Assembly: GCA_009779205.1 (NCBI GenBank)
Contig: WRER01000033.1
Coordinates: 1 to 7,131, forward strand
Direction of reading: 5' to 3'
DNA: 7,131 bases
DNA from: Methanobacteriota archaeon
Lineage (GTDB): Archaea; Halobacteriota; Methanomicrobia; Methanomicrobiales; Methanospirillaceae
Shown: positions 1-5,191 of the stretch, in pieces
Numbering within the stretch: position 1 is the stretch's first letter
Layout of the letters: every line of letters begins with the position of its first letter
Translations under genes and position numbers: made by a program
The notes under the pieces: generated by a model
Database searches by the model: none
Told to the model about the DNA's origin: nothing
The model's input: only the letters and a program-made list of their open reading frames with translations

Positions 1-79
1 CGCGCTTTATTGCATATTCTTGCATTCTTCTTACATGTAGCTCAACATTGATAATAGTCATCACGATCCATCATCTGAT

Positions 80-829
80 TCATGCATCAACATACCAGGA
101 AAGAAGTACTCCATCTTCCATCCGCGATAGAGAATATAATGTAAGCTGGACAAACTCATCTTCAAGGATAAAACCCCCTCCATCTGCAAGTGTTGGTGCA
201 TCTTTCCCACCAATTATCATATTTCCTATATATGTGTGAATCTCATCAACAACACCTGCCTTCAAAAGACCCATAATAAGCGTACCTCCTCCCTCAACCA
301 TAAGTCTGTGAATGCCACGCTTCTTTAAATCCTGGAAAAGCTCTGCCAAATCAACCTGATCATCTCCACAGACAATCAACTCTACTTCAATACCTTCGCC
401 ACATTGCATCGCAGTCTGCTGTAACTGTTCTACACGATGAAAGTCTGCAGCGCGTGAAAGTGCAATAATACGCTCTCCTTCTCCTTTATGTAATATCTTC
501 GCATCAGGAGGTATTCTTGCCATACTATCTACAACAATGCGGACTGGATGAGAAGAGCGGTTCTGGTCTCTTCGCATTCTGATCAATGCATCAGATTTAA
601 TGGTAAGAGATGGATCATCAGCAAGCACTGTTCCAATACCTACCATAATTGCATCACATCCAGCTTTCAATTCATCAACTCGTGAAAAATCATTTTTTCC
701 AGAGATCTTCACTTGCCTGCGCTCTCGTGTTGAAAGTTTTCCATCCGCACTCATTGCGACATTTATTATCACATATGGCCGCGAAGATGATGCGTCTAAG
801 GAATGTGTATGTGTGCGAGGAGACGACAT
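80..829 (-). CDS. arfC: ArfC/RIB7-type 2,5-diamino-6-ribosylamino-pyrimidinone 5'-phosphate reductase
   Basis: The 249-residue product belongs to the RibD C-terminal (DHFR-like fold) reductase family. In archaea this enzyme reduces the ribosyl side chain of the diaminopyrimidinone phosphate to ribityl with NAD(P)H, an early cytoplasmic step of riboflavin synthesis that also supplies the F420 precursor. Visible family signatures are SADGKL (about residues 27-32), GIGTVLADDPSLT (64-76), VRIVVDS (96-102), VEGGGTL (178-184, nucleotide-binding loop) and GGKDAPT (207-213). There is no deaminase domain, so it is the stand-alone archaeal type rather than bacterial bifunctional RibD. The ATG at 829 gives about 14 residues more than I recall for the M. 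jannaschii homologue (MJ0671). No ATG, GTG or TTG lies between it and the core domain, and GGTGAT lies 10 bases upstream, so I keep this start. It is divergent from the DJ-1-like gene. Product family is confident; reductase specificity is inferred from homology. Confidence 0.93.
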   Translation of the reverse strand: MSSPRTHTHSLDASSSRPYVIINVAMSADGKLSTRERRQVKISGKNDFSRVDELKAGCDAIMVGIGTVLADDPSLTIKSDALIRMRRDQNRSSHPVRIVVDSMARIPPDAKILHKGEGERIIALSRAADFHRVEQLQQTAMQCGEGIEVELIVCGDDQVDLAELFQDLKKRGIHRLMVEGGGTLIMGLLKAGVVDEIHTYIGNMIIGGKDAPTLADGGGFILEDEFVQLTLYSLSRMEDGVLLSWYVDA

Positions 830-836
830 ATTATAT

Positions 837-858
837 CATATCACCATATCACATATCA
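837..858. repeat. Three-copy heptamer CATATCA (TGATATG), possible operator
   Basis: CATATCA occurs at 837-843, 845-851 and 852-858, with one base between the first two copies and none between the last two. The array lies just upstream of arfC in the gap shared with the divergent DJ-1-like gene, next to a TATA-like tract. The position suits an operator or translational control site. In a short AT-rich region a simple tandem repeat without function is also possible. Confidence 0.45.
840..845 (-). promoter_or_regulatory. Shine-Dalgarno site of arfC
   Basis: On the minus strand GGTGAT occurs 10 bases before the ATG at 829. It matches the GGTGAT end of the archaeal consensus AGGAGGTGAT. It overlaps one copy of the TGATATG heptamer repeat, so a repeat-binding factor could also mask this site. 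Confidence 0.5.
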
Positions 859-870
859 GATATATACATA
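859..870. promoter_or_regulatory. TATA-like element in the arfC / DJ-1 divergent gap
   Basis: GATATATACATA is the best TATA-like tract between the two divergent genes. Read to the right it would put transcription near 890, about 40 bases before the DJ-1-like start at 933. Read to the left it would put transcription near 836-840, giving arfC a very short leader and leaving most of its Shine-Dalgarno untranscribed. A second AT-rich tract (about 900-908, TTTAATAG on the minus strand) is an alternative for arfC. The assignment is by eye only. Confidence 0.35.
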
Positions 871-917
871 CAGCGATCTCCAATTCACCACGTTTCAATA
901 ACTATTAAATGGTTTAC

Positions 918-923
918 AGAGGA
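918..923 (+). promoter_or_regulatory. Shine-Dalgarno site fixing the DJ-1-like start
   Basis: AGAGGA lies 9 bases before the ATG at 933. It decides the start: the upstream in-frame ATG at 909 has no such site, would itself contain this AGAGGA within its coding sequence, and would add eight residues before the family's usual N-terminal beta strand. Confidence 0.6.
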
Positions 924-932
924 AACTCTAAT

Positions 933-1505
933 ATGAACGTTCTGATTGCAATAGCTCCCGCAAAATTTTTTGAAATGGAGTTGGATCCGATCATAAAAGC
1001 ATTAAAAGGCGAAGGAATTTCTTGGGAAGCAGTCTCATCAAAAGCTGGAAAATCTATTGGCCATCTGGGAAAAGGAATTACAATAAAACGTACATTTCAG
1101 GATGTCTTACTCAAGGGAAACTGGAATGAAATCGATGGAATTATCGTCCTGGGAGGAAAAGGAGCTGAGCTCTATCTGTGGAATGACATTAGTTTACATG
1201 AGATCGTCACACATCTCAATGAGAGGGGAAAAGTAATCGCAGCGATTGGAACTGCACCACTTGTGCTTGCAAAAGCAAAACTTCTCGTAAAAAAAGAGGC
1301 AACAGTATCCAAGGGACCATATGTGCGTGAGATGATGATTGAAGATGCCATCGTAGTGGACAAAGATCTCTTCTTCAAAGACCGCATCGTAACAGCACGC
1401 GATCATGGCGTTGCAGATGAGTTCATGACTATATTTATCCGATACCTGAAAGGAGACAACCCTGAGTTTCAGGCAACAAAAGCAAAAGTTGGATTTGAAT
1501 TCTAA
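933..1505 (+). CDS. DJ-1/PfpI-fold protein lacking the nucleophilic cysteine
   Basis: The 190-residue product has the DJ-1/PfpI class I glutamine-amidotransferase-like fold. Residues 1-9 (MNVLIAIAP) form the first strand, Glu16 in EMELDP matches the conserved acidic residue of the family, IDGIIVLGG (67-75) is the strand before the elbow, and VIAAIGTAP (101-109) is the nucleophile elbow. Family members have AIC followed by a small residue and G or P at the elbow; here residue 106 is glycine. The whole protein contains no cysteine at all, so cysteine protease, amidase, glyoxalase or deglycase chemistry of the usual kind is unlikely. ARDHGVADEF (155-164) matches the usual downstream segment. It could be a structural or ligand-binding paralogue. 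The upstream ATG at 909 would lengthen it by eight residues, but AGAGGA favours 933. Substrate and role are unknown. Confidence 0.85.
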   Translation: MNVLIAIAPAKFFEMELDPIIKALKGEGISWEAVSSKAGKSIGHLGKGITIKRTFQDVLLKGNWNEIDGIIVLGGKGAELYLWNDISLHEIVTHLNERGKVIAAIGTAPLVLAKAKLLVKKEATVSKGPYVREMMIEDAIVVDKDLFFKDRIVTARDHGVADEFMTIFIRYLKGDNPEFQATKAKVGFEF

Positions 1506-1641
1506 CCACATTCAAAACCTACTCATGTAACTTCTGCCTCACTTTTTCATAAGACATAAGTCCTCGGATCACACCGCTACTATTCTACTGCCTCTACACA
1601 ACTGCTCTGGTTCTTTTACCAAGCGAGTGTCATGTATATTC
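1506..1641. other. Intergenic gap, possible oligo-T terminator and promoter
   Basis: This 136-base gap contains no credible gene. A T5 run at 1543-1547 is the only candidate for an archaeal oligo-T termination signal after the DJ-1-like gene, and the AT-rich stretch around it (TTTTTCATAAG) could equally be a weak TATA element for the next gene. I see no convincing hairpin and no clear Shine-Dalgarno before the next start. All of this is low confidence. Confidence 0.3.
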
Positions 1642-2595
1642 ATGTCAAATCTCACCATCATATATCTTGGCCCCTCTGATATCGCAAAAGAACTTGCGAA
1701 AAAAGGAACTGAGAGCGACATCACATTTTATAACCTAAAACGCGGAAATGACACCCTTACACTTGTTGAACCCACGAGATATCCGGAAAAACTGTCATCA
1801 CTCTTCTTTTCAGCAGCATTATCTGATGCAGCACTCCTTGTAATCGATGAGATCTCTGCTGCACTTGGAGAGTGTATTGTAATGCTTGATGCTGTACGAG
1901 TCAGTTCTGGATATATCATGCTTCGAAATTATATCGACCAAGCAACGATCGCACCACTCATTGCAGGAACCGTGCTTGAAAACTACACATATGTCTCAGA
2001 AGATCTAACTACACTTCGCGAACAGCTATTGCACAACGCTGCATCTGCATCTACTCATGCAGACGGACCTCCAATTGTACCAATTGACCATCACTTCAAT
2101 GTAAAAGGAATTGGAACAGTCATCTTAGGCTGTGTTGCAAAAGGAACAGTCAGAAAGCATGATCAATTACTCGTCTGGCCAACGAAAAAAACAGCTCAGA
2201 TCCGCTCGATTCAAAAGCATGATGATGATGCGAATGACGCATATCGTGGAGATCGCGTAGGGCTTGCATTAAAAGGTGTAACTGCTGACGAATTGGATCG
2301 TGGATATATTCTTGCTCCAGAGAACATACTTATTGCAGCAGATGAAATGCGTGGACAACTCTCTCCTGTTGCATGGTGGAAACAGCCACTGAAAGAACAA
2401 ATGATTCTCTATGCAGGATATTGGATGCAATTCTCTCCATGTCGGGTTACTTCAATCTCTGGAGATGCGAACAATCCGATCTTTACGCTTATGTGCGACA
2501 GACCATTTGTATTTGACAAAGAAGCAGAGATAGTACTTCACTATCTTGAAGGAGAACGCCTGCGAATTGTTGGAACGTTTCGACCAGAGGTGTGA
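1642..2595 (+). CDS. EF-Tu/SelB-like translation-factor relative with degenerate G domain
   Basis: The 317-residue product has the layout of EF-Tu/EF-1A/SelB proteins. A G-domain-like N-terminus occupies about residues 1-140, an EF-Tu domain 2 beta barrel about 145-225 (FNVKGIGTVILG and AKGTVRKHDQLLVWP are typical), and a domain 3-like barrel 226-317. The G domain has lost its nucleotide-binding motifs. The P-loop position reads YLGPSDIAKEL instead of GxxxxGK[ST], the switch II DxPGH position reads VEPTRYPEK, and NKxD reads NYID. The framework around them (ALSDAALLVID, LGECIVMLDAV) is still recognisable. It therefore probably does not bind or hydrolyse GTP by the standard mechanism. A GTG at 1627 would add five residues (SCIF region), but the ATG at 1642 starts just before the first strand; neither start has a strong Shine-Dalgarno. 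Such P-loop-less EF-Tu relatives are, from memory, known in methanogens; their role is unknown. Confidence 0.8.
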   Translation: MSNLTIIYLGPSDIAKELAKKGTESDITFYNLKRGNDTLTLVEPTRYPEKLSSLFFSAALSDAALLVIDEISAALGECIVMLDAVRVSSGYIMLRNYIDQATIAPLIAGTVLENYTYVSEDLTTLREQLLHNAASASTHADGPPIVPIDHHFNVKGIGTVILGCVAKGTVRKHDQLLVWPTKKTAQIRSIQKHDDDANDAYRGDRVGLALKGVTADELDRGYILAPENILIAADEMRGQLSPVAWWKQPLKEQMILYAGYWMQFSPCRVTSISGDANNPIFTLMCDRPFVFDKEAEIVLHYLEGERLRIVGTFRPEV

Positions 2596-2653
2596 TAGCC
2601 ATCCAATATGTTCGTCAAAAATGAGCTGAATCCCACATAACACGACTTTCAAT

Positions 2654-3055
2654 ATGCACACGAATGCTATTCAAAAAAATGTCCTCTCCCTTCTCCTTCA
2701 GATCGGACAGGATAGTTTTCCAAATGAATTTCTAGCGCAACTCCTTCACACAAATGGAATTATTGATGATATATCAATTATTCCTGGAACAATTACAGGT
2801 CCGGCGAGCGCATATATCAGAGATGATGTCCGTCCGATTATCACGAACCTGGCAGGCACTGCCCATAGCCATCCAAACGGTGTACTTCGGCCATCTTCTA
2901 CTGATATTCGAAGTTTTGCAAAGTTTGGAGGCCAATGCCATCTCATTCTCGGACCTCCATTCTCATTTGACTCGTGGAAAGCATTTCATGCAGATGGAAG
3001 TCTACGCACGCTGGATATTATCGAAGATATAAATGATGACACAGATGGAACATAA
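2654..3055 (+). CDS. Small archaeal JAMM/MPN (Mov34) metalloprotease-like protein
   Basis: The 133-residue product is a minimal stand-alone MPN domain. The full JAMM signature is present: Glu25 in FPNEFLAQL, then His71-Ser-His73, seven residues, Ser81, two residues, Asp84, which fits HxHx7Sx2D with an upstream glutamate. These are the zinc ligands and catalytic residues of JAMM isopeptidases. Archaeal relatives include enzymes that cleave ubiquitin-like SAMP proteins, and bacterial ones process sulfur-carrier proteins or amide bonds; the substrate here is not shown by sequence. There is no signal peptide or membrane segment, so it should be cytoplasmic. It begins 58 bases after the EF-Tu-like gene, with no clear Shine-Dalgarno, and its 3' end overlaps ribL, suggesting co-expression. 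The acidic tail (EDINDDTDG) coincides with the overlap. Confidence 0.87.
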   Translation: MHTNAIQKNVLSLLLQIGQDSFPNEFLAQLLHTNGIIDDISIIPGTITGPASAYIRDDVRPIITNLAGTAHSHPNGVLRPSSTDIRSFAKFGGQCHLILGPPFSFDSWKAFHADGSLRTLDIIEDINDDTDGT

Positions 3056-3485
3056 GATTGTCGTTGCGACTGGGACATTTGATCTCCTGCATCCCGGCCA
3101 CCTGTACTATCTAAAAGAATCTCGTGCACTTGGTGATGAGTTGCACGTCATTGTAGCGCGAGATAAAAATGTAATGCACAAACCTGCACCGATTATTCCA
3201 GAAGAGCAACGTCTGGTAATGGTATCTGCCCTATCACCAGTAACTTCTGCTCGGCTCGGAGATCTTACAGATATGATGCGTCCAATAGAAGAGATCAAGC
3301 CAGATATCATCACCCTTGGGTGCAACCAGCATTTCTCAGAACAAGACCTTGAAAGGAGACTGCGAGATAGAGGACTATTCGCACAGGTCGTTCGGATCGA
3401 CGAGTATAAGGGATATACCTATTGCAGTTCACGAGATATTGTGCGTTCCGTTTTAGAGCGCGAATGTCAAAAGCAGAAGCGTTGA
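3045..3485 (+). CDS. ribL: Archaeal FAD synthase (FMN adenylyltransferase)
   Basis: The 146-residue product belongs to the cytidylyltransferase-like nucleotidyltransferase superfamily and closely resembles archaeal RibL, which transfers AMP from ATP to FMN to form FAD. Visible motifs are ATGTFDLLHPGH (8-19, with the HxGH signature), GDELHVIVARD (30-40), IIPEEQRL (50-57), KPDIITLG (85-92) and YCSSRDIV (126-133, the second nucleotide-binding motif). Two C-terminal cysteines (127 and 141) match cysteines that I recall as conserved in M. jannaschii RibL. The reading frame also has ATGs at 3033 and 3036. I prefer 3045 because it starts at the usual distance before the first strand, but no Shine-Dalgarno decides it. 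The gene overlaps the JAMM gene by 11 bases (23 if 3033 is used), so translational coupling is likely. Function is confident from the motifs; the start is less so. Confidence 0.9.
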   Translation: MEHKIVVATGTFDLLHPGHLYYLKESRALGDELHVIVARDKNVMHKPAPIIPEEQRLVMVSALSPVTSARLGDLTDMMRPIEEIKPDIITLGCNQHFSEQDLERRLRDRGLFAQVVRIDEYKGYTYCSSRDIVRSVLERECQKQKR

Positions 3486-3590
3486 TACCAGCATTAGCTT
3501 TGCGAGATATCCGTATGAATTTTTACCTCTCAAATTTATTACTACATGATACAATAAAAATAAAATAAAACTGGGAGGCGTTACATACCA
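3486..3590 (+). promoter_or_regulatory. Promoter-like AT-rich region with strong Shine-Dalgarno before the MNT fragment
   Basis: A T5 run at 3520-3524 could end ribL transcription. AAATTTATTA (about 3532-3541) is a TATA-like element that would place transcription near 3562-3566, inside an A-rich tract (3554-3570). GGGAGG at 3573-3578 is the best Shine-Dalgarno in the window, 12 bases before the ATG at 3591. Together they make a complete-looking expression unit for the short fragment that follows. Confidence 0.5.
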
Positions 3591-3731
3591 ATGAATATCG
3601 AATCTGCAGCCCTTAATGTATTAAAACGATGTCCTGTAAAACGCGCTGCATTGTTTGGTTCAGCCACTCGGAGGGATATGACGAAACAAAGTGATATGGA
3701 CATGCTTGTAATCGATGATGACATTATTTGA
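3591..3731 (+). pseudogene. Truncated minimal nucleotidyltransferase (MNT/MntA-like) fragment
   Basis: The open frame encodes 46 residues that match the N-terminal part of the MNT-domain family, the nucleotidyltransferase partner in HEPN/MNT toxin-antitoxin pairs. The active-site signature is clear: ALFGSATRR (20-28) followed by SDMDMLV (35-41), which is the GSx10DxD pattern. Family members usually run to about 95-110 residues and carry a third aspartate on a later strand, absent here because of the TGA at 3729. In another frame the next codons read TLFEMS before a TAA, resembling the family's usual continuation (SLFDLV), so a small indel may have broken the gene. No HEPN partner gene follows. 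Promoter and Shine-Dalgarno look intact, so it may be a recent pseudogene or, less likely, a short expressed protein. Confidence 0.7.
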
Positions 3732-3803
3732 GATGTCGTAATGCATTCAATCCCGGAATTAATTAAAATTTCAAAAAAAAATTCAAAAAAAGGCGATTTT
3801 TAA
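3732..3803 (+). other. Gene-free A-tract stretch before the methyltransferase
   Basis: After the MNT fragment's TGA the same frame stays open for 23 more codons and ends with a TAA directly abutting the methyltransferase ATG. It contains A9 (3773-3781) and A7 (3785-3791) tracts, each preceded by TTC, so TTCAAAAAAA is a direct repeat at 3770-3779 and 3782-3791. No family is recognisable in it. TTAATTAAAATTT (about 3759-3771) may act as a TATA element, and AGGCGAT (3791-3797), a one-mismatch Shine-Dalgarno, sits 6 bases before the ATG at 3804. Confidence 0.4.
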
Positions 3804-4625
3804 ATGAATAAGATCATTGATTGGAACGAGATGTGGAAACGTGCGCACACTATCGATCTCCCTTCCACAGATCCGTGGTCATCCCGTGCTGAACACTTTG
3901 AAGAACACATAAAATCGCGTTCTCGTGAAACTGAAGATATAATTGCCAGATTTCACTGCAAACCAACTGACACTGTACTTGACATTGGAGCTGGAACTGG
4001 CAGATATACACTTCCTCTTTCAAAACAAGTGGCATCTGTTACTGCGATAGAGCCTTCTGTTGCTATGCGCACCATACTTGAGAAAAAGCAAACTGCAGAT
4101 CATATCTCAAATATTGTGACTCTTCCTCTCCTGTGGGAGGATATCACTATTGGCAAAGAGATCAAGCCTCATGACATTGTACTTGCATCTCACTCATTAA
4201 CTATGTATGATCTAAAAGATGCCCTCTTAAAGATCAATCGTGCCGCAAAACGAGAAGTTTGGCTTATTTTATTCGCAGGAAATAAAATGGAGTCATGGAC
4301 TCGTGACACTCTTATGAAAGCAGGAGTAGACCCCAATATAAAGCAGAGGTCGTTTGATTATCTCATTGTGTACTCCATGCTGCACAGTCTTGAGATCTAT
4401 GCCGATGTCACGATTCTGACACATGCATTTTCAGAAACATACCCTGATGTAGAGACTGCTGTACTGGATTGGAGGCTTTTGTACAATATTCCACCTGAAA
4501 ACCAGGTATTTGCTCAGGAGATAATACACCGACTTCATCCAACTGGTGATGAATACTCATTAGCGCGAACAAGCAGAATTGCCGTTATTCACTGGCATGT
4601 GAAACGTGATTTTCATTGTGATTAA
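3804..4625 (+). CDS. Class I SAM-dependent methyltransferase, substrate unknown
   Basis: The 273-residue product has the Rossmann-type methyltransferase core. Motif I is VLDIGAGTG (58-66), AIEPS (81-85) carries the acidic residue that binds the ribose of SAM, and HDIVLASHSLTMYD (123-136) is the motif IV region. An N-terminal part rich in Trp and charged residues (WNEMWKRAH, then DPWSSRAEHFEEHI) precedes the core, and a long C-terminal part (about 160-273), including YPDVETAVLDWRLLYNIP, probably shapes the substrate site. No membrane segment or metal-binding cluster is visible. The ATG at 3804 is preceded by AGGCGAT and fits the family's length. The gene has no obvious functional partner: it lies after the broken MNT gene and ends 3 bases from the convergent rimI-like gene. 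The substrate could be a small molecule, protein or RNA; nothing here decides it. Confidence 0.85.
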   Translation: MNKIIDWNEMWKRAHTIDLPSTDPWSSRAEHFEEHIKSRSRETEDIIARFHCKPTDTVLDIGAGTGRYTLPLSKQVASVTAIEPSVAMRTILEKKQTADHISNIVTLPLLWEDITIGKEIKPHDIVLASHSLTMYDLKDALLKINRAAKREVWLILFAGNKMESWTRDTLMKAGVDPNIKQRSFDYLIVYSMLHSLEIYADVTILTHAFSETYPDVETAVLDWRLLYNIPPENQVFAQEIIHRLHPTGDEYSLARTSRIAVIHWHVKRDFHCD

Positions 4626-4628
4626 GCA

Positions 4629-5111
4629 TCAAAACCATTTCATCATGAAAATGGCATCTTCTCCATCCGCATAGTATGACTGAAGTACACATACTGGTCG
4701 ATACGAGAGTTTACCATAAAATTGCTGGGCAAGCACATTTGATTCACGAACTTCAAGCTGCATTGCAGTTGCTCCTCGTGCAATGACACTAGCCTCTGCA
4801 TGTGTGATGAGATCCCTTCCAATACCTAAGTCCCGGTACTCAGGATCCGTTGCGATAGCACAAACATGACCATATAGCCCCCCATTCGTATTTTCCAACC
4901 CGCATATAACGAATGCAATCACTTTTCCGCCAGCAACAGCACAAAACGAAGTCTCATAAAAGCACTCGATAGTCTCCCTCAAAACCTCTGCCGACCAGGG
5001 ATCTCTAAATGAAGCCTCTTCAATGCGTACCATCACATCAACATCATGTACGTGGGGACTCCGAATGATAATCCCTGATGAAAAGGCATAAAATGAACGA
5101 GTATATGGCAT
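4629..5111 (-). CDS. rimI: RimI/Ard1-type N-alpha-acetyltransferase (GNAT)
   Basis: The 160-residue product is a GNAT acetyltransferase of the RimI family, which transfers acetyl from acetyl-CoA to protein N-termini; archaeal members behave like the NatA catalytic subunit Ard1/Naa10. The family pattern is complete: IEEASFRDPWS (30-40), HVCAIATDPEYRDLGIGRDL (82-101, with the R/Q-x-x-G-x-G acetyl-CoA loop), LEVRESN (119-125), ALAQQFYG-type segment with FYGKLSYRPV (131-140), and YYADGEDAIFM (146-156). About a dozen residues precede the usual IRSP start, but no other ATG, GTG or TTG lies nearer, so the ATG at 5111 is used. No good Shine-Dalgarno is present, and a TATA-like element about 30-40 bases upstream would allow a very short leader or leaderless message. 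It is divergent from DUF1015 and convergent with the methyltransferase gene. Confidence 0.9.
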   Translation of the reverse strand: MPYTRSFYAFSSGIIIRSPHVHDVDVMVRIEEASFRDPWSAEVLRETIECFYETSFCAVAGGKVIAFVICGLENTNGGLYGHVCAIATDPEYRDLGIGRDLITHAEASVIARGATAMQLEVRESNVLAQQFYGKLSYRPVCVLQSYYADGEDAIFMMKWF

Positions 5112-5140
5112 TGTAAATTGTTTACTGTACCTTGTGCATT

Positions 5141-5151
5141 GTATAATATAG
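5141..5151. promoter_or_regulatory. Shared TATA-like element between rimI and the DUF1015 gene
   Basis: GTATAATATAG is nearly symmetric and is the only strong TATA-like tract in the 80-base divergent gap. To the left it would start transcription near 5120, giving rimI almost no leader. To the right it would start near 5172, giving the DUF1015 gene a leader of about 20 bases. Both spacings fit archaeal promoters, so one TBP site could serve both directions. Confidence 0.45.
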
Positions 5152-5182
5152 CAGTGTCGTCACATACGTAAGGGACAAACTC

Positions 5183-5188
5183 AGGTGT
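5183..5188 (+). promoter_or_regulatory. Possible Shine-Dalgarno of the DUF1015 gene
   Basis: AGGTGT matches part of AGGAGGTGAT but lies only 3 bases from the ATG at 5192, closer than usual. AGGG at 5171-5174 is the alternative but is rather far away. Initiation with a short leader is possible. Confidence 0.35.
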
Positions 5189-5191
5189 CTC

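Noticed and set aside
1..25. Possible start of a minus-strand gene (ATG at 25, reading MQEYAIKR to the window edge) downstream of arfC.
   Set aside because: Only eight codons are visible, there is no good Shine-Dalgarno, and nothing recognisable can be read from it.
909..932. Earlier ATG start for the DJ-1-like gene.
   Set aside because: It would add eight residues before the family N-terminus, and the AGAGGA site points to the ATG at 933.
1194..1511. Cysteine-rich minus-strand open frame of 105 codons.
   Set aside because: It lies opposite the DJ-1-like gene, has no family signature, and its composition is what the complement of a Lys/Ala/Glu-rich gene gives.
2746..3032. Overlapping frames on both strands inside the JAMM gene.
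   Set aside because: They show no family motifs, whereas the JAMM frame carries the full HxHx7Sx2D signature.
3554..3570. A-rich short repeats as a CRISPR-like or mobile-element end.
   Set aside because: The units are only 5-6 bases of low complexity with no spacers, inverted repeats or transposase nearby.
3729..3731. TGA in the MNT fragment as a recoded selenocysteine codon.
   Set aside because: The position is not a cysteine-like site in the family, the resulting 70-residue protein would still lack the second half of the domain, and I see no supporting stem-loop.
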